From Kudoa neothunni (Eukaryota; Cnidaria): a stretch of DNA of 64,000 nt. The stretch lies in NCBI GenBank assembly GCA_964304625.1, contig OZ199839.1, positions 5,766,001-5,830,000 on the forward strand. The letters run 5' to 3'. Below, one piece after another: positions 36,931-49,997 of this stretch. Made by a program: the position numbers and the translations under genes. Within the stretch, counting starts at the first letter, position 1; each line of letters opens with the position of its first letter. A model generated the notes under the pieces. It did not search any database and was not told the DNA's origin. It saw only the letters and a program-made list of their open reading frames with translations.

Positions 36931-38624
36931 TGGGTATATGAGCTCGTGGAAACCAGGGTTGTCGTTTACGTGAGCGCCAGAGGGTTGTCCTTTAAGGGTT
37001 AATTTTCAAATCAATATATAATTTTCTTTCCGTTATAAATAATTCATTATGATATAAAAGCAGCATTAAAACATGCGACACCGCATTCTATACGTAATTT
37101 AAGAATTTATATTCACGAATACTTTGCACAAAATACCGTCCCCTTTCAATCCCAATACGTGTCATGTAAGTTAATAAGAAATTTTTTTAGAGCAATCAAA
37201 CAGTACGTTAATTTTACATTTTATATTTTAGATTTAATTGTATTTGATAATTAAATTTGTATATTTTTGAACCAATAATTATTATTGTTAAAAAACAAAG
37301 GTTGCATTAATTAAAAAATCGTGAGATTACGTTAAAATAATTAATGTATAATTTTTCATCTACAGATAATTAAAACATCATTAACATCCTTTATAAAATC
37401 GCCAAAAAATAAATAACGATTAATATTTTTATTGTTGAAGCACCTTAGATCGTCTTATTTTTTTGTCATTTATAGACTCATAATACATTTGATAACCAGA
37501 AGGATTAATTTTTATCACCAAATTTTGAAAAGAACTGAAAGTCATATTTAGGTTATTTAATAAATAAACGAACTTTAATCGTTAATTACATCGTTCATAT
37601 AATTAAGGGGATTATAGTTGGGTCGATAATTAGTAAAATAAACTTAAAAATTCTCATTACTTTCTCTCAATACCTCTATTTATATTTGAATGTAAAGTGC
37701 GCGCATAATTTTTTTATCTAAATCATCACATTGTAAAAGTAATGACAAGCTTTAAAATGCGTCAATTACGATAGAAAAATAGAATTTACAGGGTTTAACA
37801 TACTAATTAGATTAAATCTTCCATATAATTACTCTGTTCAAGAATACAACTAAAGTTAAAATTTTCCACCCCATAATGCATAGTGGCAGGCAAAGCTGGG
37901 CATTAGCGCTAGTTAATTAATAAAAATAAAAAATTGTTGAAATTTATTCAGCATCGCTGTTAGAAATCGTCATACATTTATTTCACGAGAATTAATTCGC
38001 ATGATTATTTTATCTACCTACTAAGGATTCAGCTCTCAATATACACATGTATATCGATCGTGTGACGTCATCATGAAATATTATCAGTTTTCTGTGTTAG
38101 TATATAAACCTCTTATGTTACGTATTACACGCGGATGCTAGCTCATTTGGTCCGTTACGTGTTTATGTGAGCGTCAGGCGAGGAGTTGACAATAGTCAAA
38201 CACTCACTTTCATACAAAAACTCCTGTTAGTCTCCGCGCTTTTTCGGTGCTGCAGCTGCAGGTCACCACCAGTCCGAAAACTACTAATTTAAATTAACTA
38301 TCATCAACCTCTTAAAAGATGTAGATAAAATTAGTTTTTAACTTCTAAACAATACCCACCATTTAATTAATTAATTAATTAATTAATTAATTATTAGATT
38401 AGATTATTATTTTATAATTTAATTAATTATTAAATTAGAGTATTATTTTATAAGAGCGGGAATAAAATTTTATGGTTGGATTCAATCATAAAAATCAAGT
38501 AGTATTTGGGCAAGGAAAAACAAAACTAACATGGGAAATAACAGCTAAATCTACTCAGATATCAATTAGTTTTAAACCTAATCCATATCCAGATCCAGAT
38601 ATTTCGAAACTCCATCCTTGTTCA
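36931..38624. other. Gene-free stretch downstream of HPRT
   Basis: AT-rich, with a GC-richer island at 38130-38280 and a (TTAA)n microsatellite at 38361-38392. A 58-codon ORF at 38473 overlaps the HPRT 3' flank and is not recognised. Confidence 0.45.
38361..38392 (+). repeat. (TTAA)n microsatellite
   Basis: Eight tandem TTAA units, with further related A/T repeats to 38450. Confidence 0.85.
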
Positions 38625-40182
38625 TCACATACACATGCTAGAGAAAAATAAATTTAAACACAATTGAATGCTAATTACACTCAAATTTCGTAGCTTTTCG
38701 TCAATATCCTAACAACCACAAAAATTCCATTAACAAAATCCTCAACAAACCGATTACCATTCCAAATCCAACAATCCACACATTTGGTATATTGAAGCAA
38801 CAGTCTACAACATAATTTCATGAAATGAAGTTAACCATTATGGAAGTGAGTAACAAATTTACAGTCAGCTTTAATCACTGTATTTAGCGGATTTCTTTTC
38901 GTTAACAACCTAATATTGTATGGTATTATTAATTCATACATCTCCAAGGTGATAACAATCCCGTGGTATTACGTCACTATAGAAATTGAATAAGGATTGT
39001 GTTCTTTCACAACAGAGCACAGTTTTTTGAGCGAACTACCACTGTCAACGATATCCTATGTATGTATAGTGATTGAAATTACTTCACAACAACCCAACTC
39101 ATTACCTCAACTATCACAACATTCTAAAAAATAACAAATAAGAAATTTTGTCGAAGAATTAACAACTTACAGCATCTTTTATGTGGGAAGGTGTGATTCC
39201 AAAAACCTCACAATCATTGGTGTATTGAGCTGTGCCCTATTGGTCGAATTCATCAAACACTTAAGGTCAATAACCTAAGTTTTATACTACCTTATAACTT
39301 GATGTACGAATATAATCAGTGTGGTAAGGCTTACGAGTGACTATTTTAGTGGATATGTTAATACGTAGAACCGTTTCTACCATTGTAACTACCAGATGTT
39401 TCGTTCATGTTGACAATATTTGATATAAATAACTCAAAAAATCTAATGCCACCTTTCATAACACACAAAAATAAGGTTTTTCTGGATCCGTCAATCTTGC
39501 TCCATACATCGTATGCGACCTTTTTTGTGCTAAACAACAAATCAATTAAATTATTATATATCATTAGGATTTATAGCAATATAAATATTTTGATGTGTTA
39601 ATCGCCGATTATTGTCTTAAAAAAGTTACTCTTATTTTGTTTTCAAATTGACACCAATTAAATCTCACATAAAAATAACATTGCAAAATATGATATGGTT
39701 GATAACCACACATAAATAATGCAACTATGATAATATTTATATGGATTAATGAAAATATTATTTAATGAAAAAACAATTTAAATCATACAAATGTATTGTT
39801 TAATATAATAAAAAAATAATGTCCTTGGTGCCTATATTATTATATAATAATATAATTGGAGATTATGATTTGAAAAGGGCAAACGCAACTGCCACACGAG
39901 TTGGATTAAAATTGTTTTGACAATGTCGGTATTCATTGGAAAAAATCTAGCTTTAAGTGATTTGATCGAATTACCGATCCACGATCAATCCATGAGGAAT
40001 TAAAACATAGTCAAAATCTTCTATATCGCATTCTGGACCAGGAAATAAATCCGGCGAGTATCCTCTAAAATCGTCTGGAATCTATTGTACTGCAATTAGC
40101 TTGATTCGTCCAAAACAACACAAATTACATAGATCGAATCATGCAGATTGTTGAATGTGAATTTGCCTTCTTGGGGTGTCAT
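38625..40182 (-). CDS. HPRT1: Hypoxanthine-guanine phosphoribosyltransferase, ten short exons
   Basis: Purine salvage: transfers ribose-phosphate from PRPP to hypoxanthine or guanine. Exons 40129-40182, 39975-40081, 39393-39529, 39291-39340, 39171-39236, 39106-39123, 38973-39055, 38863-38909, 38758-38804 and 38625-38708 join in frame to 230 residues (human 218). Conserved: FDYVLIPHGLIVDRTKKVA, LFLCVMKGGIRFF (PPi loop), the flexible-loop Ser-Tyr in IRTSSYK, the PRPP loop VVIVEDIVDSG, LLTKRNP with the base-contacting Lys, and the C-terminal Asp in GMDIDEKLRNLSVIS. The Phe that stacks on the purine (human F186) is Trp here. Exon six is only 18 nt (NVVIVE). The last residues form an unusual hydrophobic tail that may hide one more splice. 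No single exon would be found as a long ORF. Confidence 0.92.
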
Positions 40183-40958
40183 TGATGATCGCAATCGATA
40201 TAAAACTATTTTTATTGAAAACACGTGGCCAAACAATCGACAAAGTCGTTTATCCTCAAAAAATAATTCTCATTATGTTTGAAGATTAATTGGATTAAGG
40301 AATGAGTCAAAGAAGTTGGTGTACCCCAAATGATAAGACTGTTTTAGTATGATCACACATAGTCAATACTGATATCTAATCTCCTGGCATACTATTTTAA
40401 CGATCATATGAATAATTTTATACGGCTTACAAAGTTGCATTAAAGACAATTTTAAGTCCTCACACACATTAATCACTTCCCATAATTATGTATTAATGTC
40501 TAATACTATTGTAATTGTTAGGATATAATTTTATTTAATATTATCTTTATTCAAATATGGACTAAATGACATAAAAACGAGTGTGGCTTGAATACATTTC
40601 TGATCGCCTTACTATCAACAATATTCGTTAAGGTTCGGAAGTTAAATCATCTCAACACACACTAAGAGTTAGATATAATCTTTAATTAGACTGGTGGTTG
40701 GGTTTTCCTTACTCTGTTGAGATGTAACCTAAGTTTCACGTTATAATGGTAGATTTTAAAGATAGACAAATTTAACCCCACAGTTTTTCCGTAACTCGTC
40801 GGTATAAAGTCTGAAGATTGAAATCATGTGACCTAAACTATTTCTCCATAGTTTGTTTCCAATATATTTTACCACCCTAGGATTAGTGTTTGTCATTTAA
40901 TTGGAATTTTTTAAATTAAAAAGAGAGGATAATTTTGAATAGTTTTTATCATCTATAA
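40183..40958. other. Intergenic, upstream of HPRT
   Basis: AT-rich with no recognised gene; carries the HPRT promoter. Confidence 0.45.
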
Positions 40959-41525
40959 CAGTGGTGGACAAAGTGCCACCCCAGGACGGGTTTATGAGAC
41001 TGAAAAATTGCGCGAGCATGCACATGTTTTTCAAAATCTAGAAACACCAAGACAGCATTTAACTTCCATAAACAAATTAATAAACAACCTTTTGATGAAT
41101 ATTATGGATTTGTCAAATTTAATTTTACGCGATTTTATTATCTGATTTGATGTTTTACCTATGATTATCATATGTAAATGTGAATGAGGTAAGATCTAAT
41201 ACGCCCTGAAAACAAAATAATATAGTTATCAATTATTGAAAAAACTGGTACACGGGATTTAAGTCACAACAAAAAGAATCTAAAAATAACTAAATAATGG
41301 AAAAACATATGAGGATGCGATACTCACACATAAATTAGGTTTGATGCAATAAGAACCATATCCATATTTTCCATTACATTCGCTGAGTTTAATAAAATAT
41401 AATTTATACACTAACTTATTTATTGTACCAAAAATGTTAGAAAAACCACAAATACATATTTAAATTCTCAGAAAACATTTAATCAACAATGCGGCCCTCA
41501 GAACCAAAAGTCGTGCCCACCACTG
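40959..41525. mobile_element. Non-autonomous hAT element with perfect 8-bp target duplication
   Basis: Inverted ends CAGTGGTGG(ACAAAG) and (CGTGCC)CACCACTG, flanked by identical ATCTATAA at 40951-40958 and 41526-41533. 567 bp, no transposase. Confidence 0.9.
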
Positions 41526-41987
41526 ATCTATAAAATAATGCGGAATCCATTTTCCTAGTAAATTTTAATCTTAAATAGGGACACAGATATAAGGGTAAAA
41601 CGTGGAACCTAAAAAACACTCTTCTATGCATCGTTTTTTTCGCTGATCCTTTCACGAATATTTGTAATAAAATAAAAGAATATCGAGAGGACGTACTCAG
41701 CTAATTATGATAATATCTAATTTTGTTACAAAATTCCCAATACCACATCGTCGGCAAACGTGAAATTTTCGTTAAATTTCCAATAACCAATGAAAAACCA
41801 CTTTATTGTGCACAAATTAATTTCCACATTTATTACCCACTTTAGTAACATTTTTAGTAATAGGTTGTTCAAATTCTATTGCTCAGTCCTTTAATTAAAT
41901 CTCACATGTCTTATTCTAAATTACCTTCTCTATCTCTATCATTTTTTGTGTATCGACTATGCACCTTGTAAGAGCAAATTACAATAT

Positions 41988-42151
41988 ACATTCGATCCTG
42001 TTTATCCGAAAATCGCGCTATCCGAATGATTTTAAAAAATTTATTTGAAAATGATGAAGATTCTAAATAGGAAATTTAGTTTAACCAAAATTTCAGTGTT
42101 CGGAAGGAAAATGCAAAGTCTCAACATTTTCGGATATACGGAGTTCGACTA
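41988..42151. mobile_element. Short pogo-like MITE
   Basis: The left end (CGATCCTGTTTATCCGAAAAT) and right end (complement TAGTCGAACTCCGTATATCC) share the pogo-type TCGAAC..TATCCGA pattern in inverse orientation over about 160 bp. Ends are approximate. Confidence 0.6.
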
Positions 42152-43540
42152 TATTATCATTTTTTTAGTTTTATTATTTTTGTGGTTAATTTATTTGAAT
42201 TATAAAAAAGTTATAATCATTGTATCACAAAATTTTGATAGCAGCTATACTATAAATTTTCTATGTTTATTACATTCGATAGCAGACAAAAAATCTTTAA
42301 AAGGATCATTTTGAATGAAAGCTAATTAATTATACAAAATCAAAAATGCAAGCAATATAAATCGGACTTTAGCAATACAGTAAGTAACCAATTTCACGCG
42401 CTTTTTAAAAACCTATTTAATTAGAATATTGATTGGTTATTGTTTATATATGTTTCTTATAATATTTCAATCAAAATTTTATAAAAATTATTCTAAAAAG
42501 TGGCTATATAACGTAACTAAAAGTCACGTGATCGACCAATTTCACGCACGTTTCCCGGGTACTTTTTGTTTATTATTTGGTTAATTCAAAAAAACTCCAA
42601 AACTATATCTATTGTCGAAGAGTACAATATTACTAATTATTATGAAAGTCTTCAATCTAATGATCTAAAAATTGCCATTGTATCACATTTTAAAATATCT
42701 ATTATCTCGACTCCTAATGGCAAACTAGAGATGAAAAGTAAAATAATCAAAACCTACAAATGTTTGTATAATCTAAAAATAGAAATTATTTTCATGTGAA
42801 ATTGTGCAATTGTGCAATTCCTGGAGGGTTTCGTTGTTTTAAAAAAAGATCCAACATTAAAAAATCGAATTTTATTAGCTAATTTGTTGAAGCTACACCT
42901 AAAACTACTTCAGAGTAGACCAATCAAATCAGGACTTTTCTAAGATACTCTGAAAATTTTATTTACAATGTAAACAAAACTGCCTTATATCACCGATAGC
43001 AACAAGGGGAGTATTTCATAGATCGTTTAAAAATTAAAATATAGTTAACTAGCCTTTATAAACGCAATTTAATCATTAATAAATGTCTATTTTTTCTGAA
43101 ATAATTGTGCACGCACTTCTTTTTCTTGGTTCCGAGGGGATACGTGAAATTGGTTTCTTACTTCATATTATTAAACATAAACTTTACATCATATTTTAGG
43201 TACAGTCGTGCTTCGGTACTGCGTAGTAAGTTTGCGGCCCCAATTTACAACGCAATATCAAGTTCACTCACGCACGTTAGCGAGCAAAGAAAGACCTCGC
43301 AAATGATAAACAACATGTGACAAATATAACGATATCCACTAATCTGTTTAATGCGCCTTTATGCTAATCGGGGAAGATAAGGTCACGTCAAGATGACTCA
43401 ATACTATATAGGTTATTAGTGGTTCAATAGAGCCGCCGCTCCCTGTTTAATGTACGCGTAGGATCGTTACAATATTCTTATTTGTCTCGTGGAGTATAAA
43501 ACCCCCCAGACGAATCGTTGTCTATTCCATATCTCACAAA
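42152..43540. other. Gene-free AT-rich stretch
   Basis: ORFs at 42566-42799 and 43105-43320 resemble no family. A GC-richer block at 43200-43520 includes a TATA-like TATAAAACCCC at about 43495, possibly a retroelement long terminal repeat, but no second copy was found. Confidence 0.4.
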
Positions 43541-44190
43541 TCAGAATCTCCTTTTTTTGAATTTATTGTTTTGTGTATTACCTTTATATTTTGAGTTTTC
43601 TTTCTTGTAATGATTGTAGGTGTTTTCGTACATGAGTTTTAGGTTGGGAATTAATTTTCTTATATATGTATCAGTTGGATTCGTTTCTGTACAATCAAAA
43701 TACATATTTTTAATGGTTCTTACTTGACGACCGAACATGAGTTCCTTTGGAGAATATCCCGTTTCGTGGCGGGGTGATTTTCTATGTCACGAGAACCAGT
43801 GATGCGATTTTGTACCAATTTTCACTATTATTAGACGTTTTGGATATCATTTTTACAATTGTTTGATTAAATCTTTCGACTAGGCTATTGGATTGTGGAT
43901 AATGTGTTGTAGTTCTTGTTTTTCTAATTCCTAGTAAATTCATCACATTCCCTAACAGATTAGACTCTAAATTTGATCCTTGTTCACTACACATGGATGT
44001 TGGTATTCCAAACTCCTTCATAAATAAGTCGCAGACTGTTTTTGCGTGCTGATCCTGCATGGGGTATGTTTCGGCATACTTGGTAAAGTAATCGCAGAGG
44101 ACTAGTAGGAATCTATTTCCATTTTTTTATGATAAGTAGTATGGGCCGACAATATCAATCCCACCCTCTTCAGTGGATAGGAACTGACTG
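43541..44190 (-). mobile_element. Ty3/gypsy-type LTR retrotransposon fossil, integrase fragment
   Basis: Only part of the pol region remains: the integrase core (CDYFTKYAETYPMQ, THYPQSNSLVERFNQT) and the following GYSPKELMFGRQVR block typical of Ty3/gypsy elements. Gag, protease, reverse transcriptase and paired long terminal repeats are not recognisable. The copy is truncated and carries a few breaks; it is a dead fossil of moderate age. Confidence 0.8.
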
Positions 44191-47100
44191 AACGCATCAA
44201 AAAACTTTTTGTTGATCTCTTGTATCTGTTACTAGCGCGAACTGTCCAGCTTCGCACGGAATTGAGAAAATTTCATCAAAGAAGAATACGGTCAAAAGTA
44301 AAAGAAATATAAGAATCGTTTTATTAGCCCAGAGGAGAGATTAAATAGATCTTTTTTAAAATATATTAGAGGTGGCCAGACTTTGCCAGATCGGGAGTCA
44401 ATTTTAAGGTGGCCGCAAGACATTAAAATCATTTATGTACCTCTTCCTTGTTTAAAACCTACATTTTTGAGGAATTTTTGGTAAATATTAAGAAAAAATG
44501 GTGTGGACTTAAAAATAAAGGACTTTTAATTGTTTCGTATTCAGTCAATCGTTGGAAAATTACTTATAATTTTTACAGGTATAATTATGATGGTTTTTCT
44601 AAATAAGTAAATTAGTTGTTAATGATCCAAGAAACGTTTTCTCTATGAAAAAGGTCGCAATAATAGAATATGTTATATTTAATCATGTATGGTAGTCTGA
44701 CAAAATATGAAATTAAATATTTACGAATAATGTAATAACACAAGTTTTTTAAGTTTCTATATTATCAGTGAATTAACGGTGATCTGATTCGTATGCTGTT
44801 GACGTTGTACAAATTAGTTCCGTCAATTTTTTGTTTGTTTGTTTGTTTGTTTGTAAGGGAGGGATCCGCGATACTTCGATTTTACAGACTTCATCGTTGA
44901 ATAAATAGACTCACAACAATAAGTTGTTACAAATATAGAAACAAGTTGAGGCAAACTCCTTTTCATTTTGAGTACTTAGTTTCTGGAACGTATTTATAAA
45001 ATTTACTTGGTGAGATGGAATTACGAATCATCTTTAAAGCTTTAGTGCGTGTTTTATTCTTTCATTATCTATCGCTTTGGTAATGGATAAACGCTAGTTC
45101 TAATTGTATTTCCTAATGAAACTGGAAATAATTCTAGTTTGTATAAAATAGCAAAACTATATGATAGTTTGTAACTATGTTTTCTAAACAAAAATATTAT
45201 CTGTTTACGATTAAAGAATTCATTTCTTCACTTGATTAAATAGTTTAAACTTTTCGAGGTTTCCGAATTAACGTGCTGGTCTAATTATAAAATTTTTTTT
45301 TCAAGAATCACGGTTTGGTCGCCCCTGGTATAGATATTAGAGGGATCAAGCAAGAATGTGTCGGGATTATGACTCCGTAAATTTAATACTAGTAATAAGC
45401 CAATCGTTAAGAAAACAAGAACAAATATTTTATGTTATTTACATTACAAAACCGTATTATTAATAATTTTTCTCAATTAAAATGATATATTATATTCAAA
45501 TCGATCTGGTTGAATCTAGAACATATAAATTGATTATCTTAATTTCTAAAAGTCATGAAAACGTTGAAAAACATAATGCGTGATGTCGACAGATTTAAAC
45601 GATAAAATAGTGTGATTTCCTATGAATAGAAATTTCTAGTGCTTGTTACTACATAACCAATGTTACTGTTTGATACGAACTTAATTATTATGAGTTTATA
45701 TTTCAAAAAATGCTTGAATCGTGTTCATTTTATTAAAAACCTCGAAAAATATAGCTCAACGAGAGTAACTTTTAATACTGATGTAAAGTTGAACCTGCAG
45801 TGAAATATATTCTGGTTGATGATTTTCAACAATAGATTATATCTAAACTCCCTTTTTATTTCATGCAAATAATAAAATTGAGTTGGGAGATTTCGTCTCC
45901 ATCTTTGGTAAATATGGATGGAAAATTGTCCTATTCTTTTGTCTTAGTACTGGACATCCACCACGAGTAGCGAACACCATTATCTAAACTTTGTTCACAT
46001 CGTCAATATTCCAGGAAAACATCTCGAGTAGAGGTTTAAAAATGCGAGTATCGAGTCTATTGAATATTCGAAATTTCAATACTGAGGAGTCATTCAATTA
46101 ACCTTTATAAGTTTATATATGTGTTTTTTATATACGTTATAAAATATAATAGTTAATTGTGAAAATATTAAATCAGATTGAATACAAATTTATATAAACC
46201 GTATGTATCCAAAAATATGATGACAATTATACAAAGTTTACTTACCATTATTGTAGTTGAATGCCCTCTTTATTACATGTTTTTATTTTTTTAATTTAGC
46301 TTGTTTAAAAAATAATCAAGAAAAAATTAATTTATAATAAATTTTTTTACACATCGGTACTGTAGTGAAATTAAAAAGCTGATCATTTGGTTACTATACG
46401 AATTTAATGATAAAATGATTTTAACTCCTTTTAATGCAAATAAATTATCACCTGAAAAATATATAAACTAAAAAATTTATTAATTAATTGAAATAATTTC
46501 GTAGAAAAGTTTATAGTAAATATATAAATAGTGATATAGAGGATAATTTATTATTATTATTATTATTATGTGTGAAGCTTACTAAAAAGACTGAATCGTA
46601 TAATTCTGAAAACGAAACATAATGGAAAATGTTTTAAAGACGTGTAATTAATTTAGAATTTAATGTAGGAACAATAGAGTGAGTTTTCATTGGTTTTTGG
46701 AAACTTAACGAATATTTTGCAAGTGCCGATCACGTACGACCGACCTATTCGGGATTTTGTAGCAAAATTTGAAGTTATAAAAATTAGTTGAGTCGTTACT
46801 TTCGGGATCCGTTTATTTTTTTATGAACAATCGCCTAAGAGTAGGCAAAAAAACAACACCCAAAAGGTTGTTTATAGATTCTTAATCCTACTCTACTACT
46901 TGATCTAGAACTCAATTACTTCAATTTTAATAAACATCCACTAATCTTAATTCCCTTACTTAAAAGATTATCATATATTTTTAAGAAATTTAATCAAAAT
47001 ATTTACTATAAACGAAATACAGTTATAGTAAATGAAATTCCAAGCGTTAGTCCACCTCTGTAACTTCATACATATACCCTCAATTGAGCAATCAAAACGT

Positions 47101-47302
47101 CTCATTTTAAGGAAATAGTATCTGGATACTCGATTTTTTTAGACGATTAACATTCAACGGTCAGGGTGAAACGGACACGAACGTATCACGAAATAATTCA
47201 GAATTTTGCGAAAATATTGTCACAAACATGAATATACGAAATTTTCACGAACGAAAATAAATTGACTGATGCACATATACATTAAAAGTCCTCTTTTCTA
47301 TA
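44191..47302. other. Gene-free AT-rich stretch, 3.1 kb
   Basis: A sequence at 44369-44392 (GTGGCCAGACTTTGCCAGATC) resembles the MULE terminal repeat but no partner was found. A (TTTG)n repeat lies at about 44829-44853 and a (TTA)n run at about 46551-46568. No gene recognised. Confidence 0.45.
44829..44853 (+). repeat. (TTTG)n microsatellite
   Basis: Six tandem TTTG units. Confidence 0.85.
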
Positions 47303-47763
47303 AAGTCGAACCTCGATTATCTAGAAATCGAGCTTAACCGAAGATATTTTAAATTTTATTTTGATCTTATTGAAATTACACGCGAATAAGTTTTTTACTC
47401 TATCTGAACATAGGTCTGTATGTATATTAAACAAATATTAATTACCGATTATTTAAAAAAAGTAGATGACTTTTCTGTGGACGTGTTTTTCTCTCATAAT
47501 TTCGTACTATCTTTTCTTATAGGTCTCCATATCCTTAATTAATAGATGCTCCAAATTTTTTAATTAAAGTTACAAAAGTTAAACTATTTTATTTACTAAA
47601 TAATAAAAATTGTTTATAAATCAAGTAAATAATTTTTTAAGAAGAAATTAAAAAAAAAAACAGATGCGCACATAACATTATTTATGCTCAAATAATCAGA
47701 ACTTCGCTATCCAAAAAGAAAATTGTTGGCCTCAAATTTTCAACATAATCGAGGTTCGACTTC
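47303..47763. mobile_element. pogo-like MITE, about 460 bp
   Basis: Inverted ends AAGTCGAACCTCGATTAT (47303) and ATAATCGAGGTTCGACTT (ending 47762) are the classic pogo-family terminus. The interior is AT-rich without transposase. TA target bases flank approximately; the exact edge is unclear. Confidence 0.85.
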
Positions 47764-48559
47764 ACTACATATACATAGATTAACCCCGTTATTTTGCGCA
47801 AGCGTCGACGTAACTAGACCGACTGGGATTAATTTAAGCTGCAAAGTTGTTCATAATATTTATTTCGACAATCACCTCTATGCAGGACATCAATCAATGT
47901 TTTTAATACTTTTTTCGAAAAATGTATTTTTAGTGTATTCACGCGAAATTTCACATGGGCCTGTGAAAGATGGTTTATTAGTTTATGAAGGGATTAATTT
48001 GTACGAAGGTGAATGTTTAATATTTTCATTATTGATCATCAGTGTTTTTTTGGAATTAACCACAAAAATTTTTGGGATATATTTTACCACAGAAGAGGTT
48101 TGACGTTCGAGGGAATTTTTTTCCATGTTGTATCCATTAAACTAAATGATTTTGAAAAATTATACAGTGCAATGAATTATTAATAAAATATCACTGATAA
48201 TGTGAAAAAATAAATTATGTATAAAAATAATAGTTCAAACCCATGAATCTGATTTAATCTTAGATCAATTGATTGAAGTTCGAGGACGCAAATCGAAGGT
48301 AGCATTTCTAAATACTGATTTTCGTATAACATTAATATAAGACCAGACTTTGTTGTGAACTCTACCACCAGTTCAAAGTATCTGCTACTCGACATACATA
48401 ATGCATTGTGCCTGATAAATTAAAAAGATTGAAGTAGCGACGAATGACAGAAAAACTCCAAAATTAAAATTAAATATATATTGTGTTGAATATTAGGTTT
48501 GATAGGAATTATTAGCGATCTACTCAAAAACTACATAAGACGTAAATTTTGGGAGTTTA
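47764..48559. other. Region downstream of G alpha
   Basis: A 126-codon plus-strand ORF (47723-48103) begins inside the pogo end and matches no family; it is probably chance. No other feature seen. Confidence 0.4.
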
Positions 48560-49997
48560 TCAAACGAGGCCGACTTCCTTCAGATTAATGTTTGATATCA
48601 CATCAATGACAGAGTTGAATACAAATTCGATATTTTCGGTATTTGTTGCAGTGGTGAAATGAAGGTAGATTCTTTTTCCTTGAACACGGTTTCTGCTTCT
48701 GAAAAGTTGTTGCACAAAACTGCTCACAGAGTCATAATCATTATCACCTATATGTGAGAACCCAATGAATAATAGTTGATTCATCTAAGACAGTTAAAAT
48801 TCACCTTCATATTCTGGGAAAAAGTTGCTGAAAAGGGAGTGTTTGAGTTTCTCCTCGAAAATATCCTTTTTATTAAAAAATATAATAATGGCAGTTTCAG
48901 AGAAAAAGTTGTTGTTGGCGATCGAATCGAACAGCTTTAAGCTTTCTCTCATACGATTCTACATATCAATATTAGCGTGTGGATTTGAAGAATGAAGATA
49001 GATGATGGGTACCGTTTCTTGATCCTCCTCCAATACCATGTCATATTCGGACATGGCGGTAATGAAAAGTATGGCGTGGACATTTTCAAAGCAATGAATC
49101 CATTTTTTTCGTTCACTTCTTTGACCACCGACGTCAATCATTCTAAAAAATTTATACACAATGATGTTTATGTGATGATAGAGGGTGGATTAAATCAAAA
49201 ATTAGCTACCTTATCGTAAGACCTTTGATAAGAAATTCATTTTCGATAATACCAGTTGTTTTCACTCGTGCTTGAATAATATCTTGTTCATTTGGAACGA
49301 AGGTTTCCACAGTATATCTATTGATATTTTCCATATAACTAGTTGATTCGTGGAAAATTGATTAGCACAATCTAAATGACAAATATCGATGAGGTACTAT
49401 TTAGTGGAGTCGTTCAGTTGAAATTCGTTTCGACGTTCATAGCATTGTTGTATCCCGTTGTCTTTCCACAATTCGGAGATATCGTTGACGATCTGCAAAA
49501 ATACTTGTTTGGGATCATCTTGTAAAATTCCTGACATCACTTTCTTGGATATTTGCTAAAAATTCGATTAAGGGAATTAAATTAAAAATAGGTTAATAGT
49601 GTTAGGCTGTAGCAAATGGATTAGGTTGATCGTGGATGGTACCTCATTTTTTTCCGATTCATATTCAATTCCAAGTTGCTCCATCGCCATGACAAGATTA
49701 CAACAAGAGTGTAGAATGTTGTTGAATATGATCAATATAAAACCTTTTTTTTCTTCTTCTGTGAAACCTTTTCCATGGATGATTTTCATTTGTTTGACAA
49801 TGGTACTTTTACCACATTCACCAGCACCTATACCAGTCGAAATAATTACAGGTGAGTAGTTGTTTCAAAAAGGGCCATCAACCTAGAAGCAAGATGCGAG
49901 CCAAGCGTCTCATTTTTTCCTTGTTTTTTTTGAGGTTTTTGTCAATTGATTTATTCGCCAAGGTGTCATCTCCTGAACTACTTTGAATACATCCCAT
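48560..49997 (-). CDS. Heterotrimeric G protein alpha subunit, Gi/o-like, seven exons
   Basis: Membrane-bound GTPase relaying receptor signals. Exons 49883-49997, 49643-49827, 49398-49555, 49210-49338, 49013-49142, 48805-48958 and 48560-48747 join in frame to 352 residues (Gi/o 354). MGC at the N-terminus allows myristoylation and palmitoylation. P-loop reads GAGECGKS (residues 39-46; usual GAGESGKS). Switch I RVKTTGI, switch [14 protein letters not shown] and base-binding FFNKKD are intact; the TCAT box is [16 protein letters not shown] and [20 protein letters not shown] favour the Go/Gi class. The C-terminus is KEVGLV: Val replaces the Cys that pertussis toxin modifies, and this tail also sets receptor choice. 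Introns are 50-87 nt. It looks functional. Confidence 0.95.

Noticed and set aside
47723-48103. 126-codon plus-strand ORF
   Set aside because: It begins inside a pogo terminal repeat, has no ATG in a good context and no recognisable domain.
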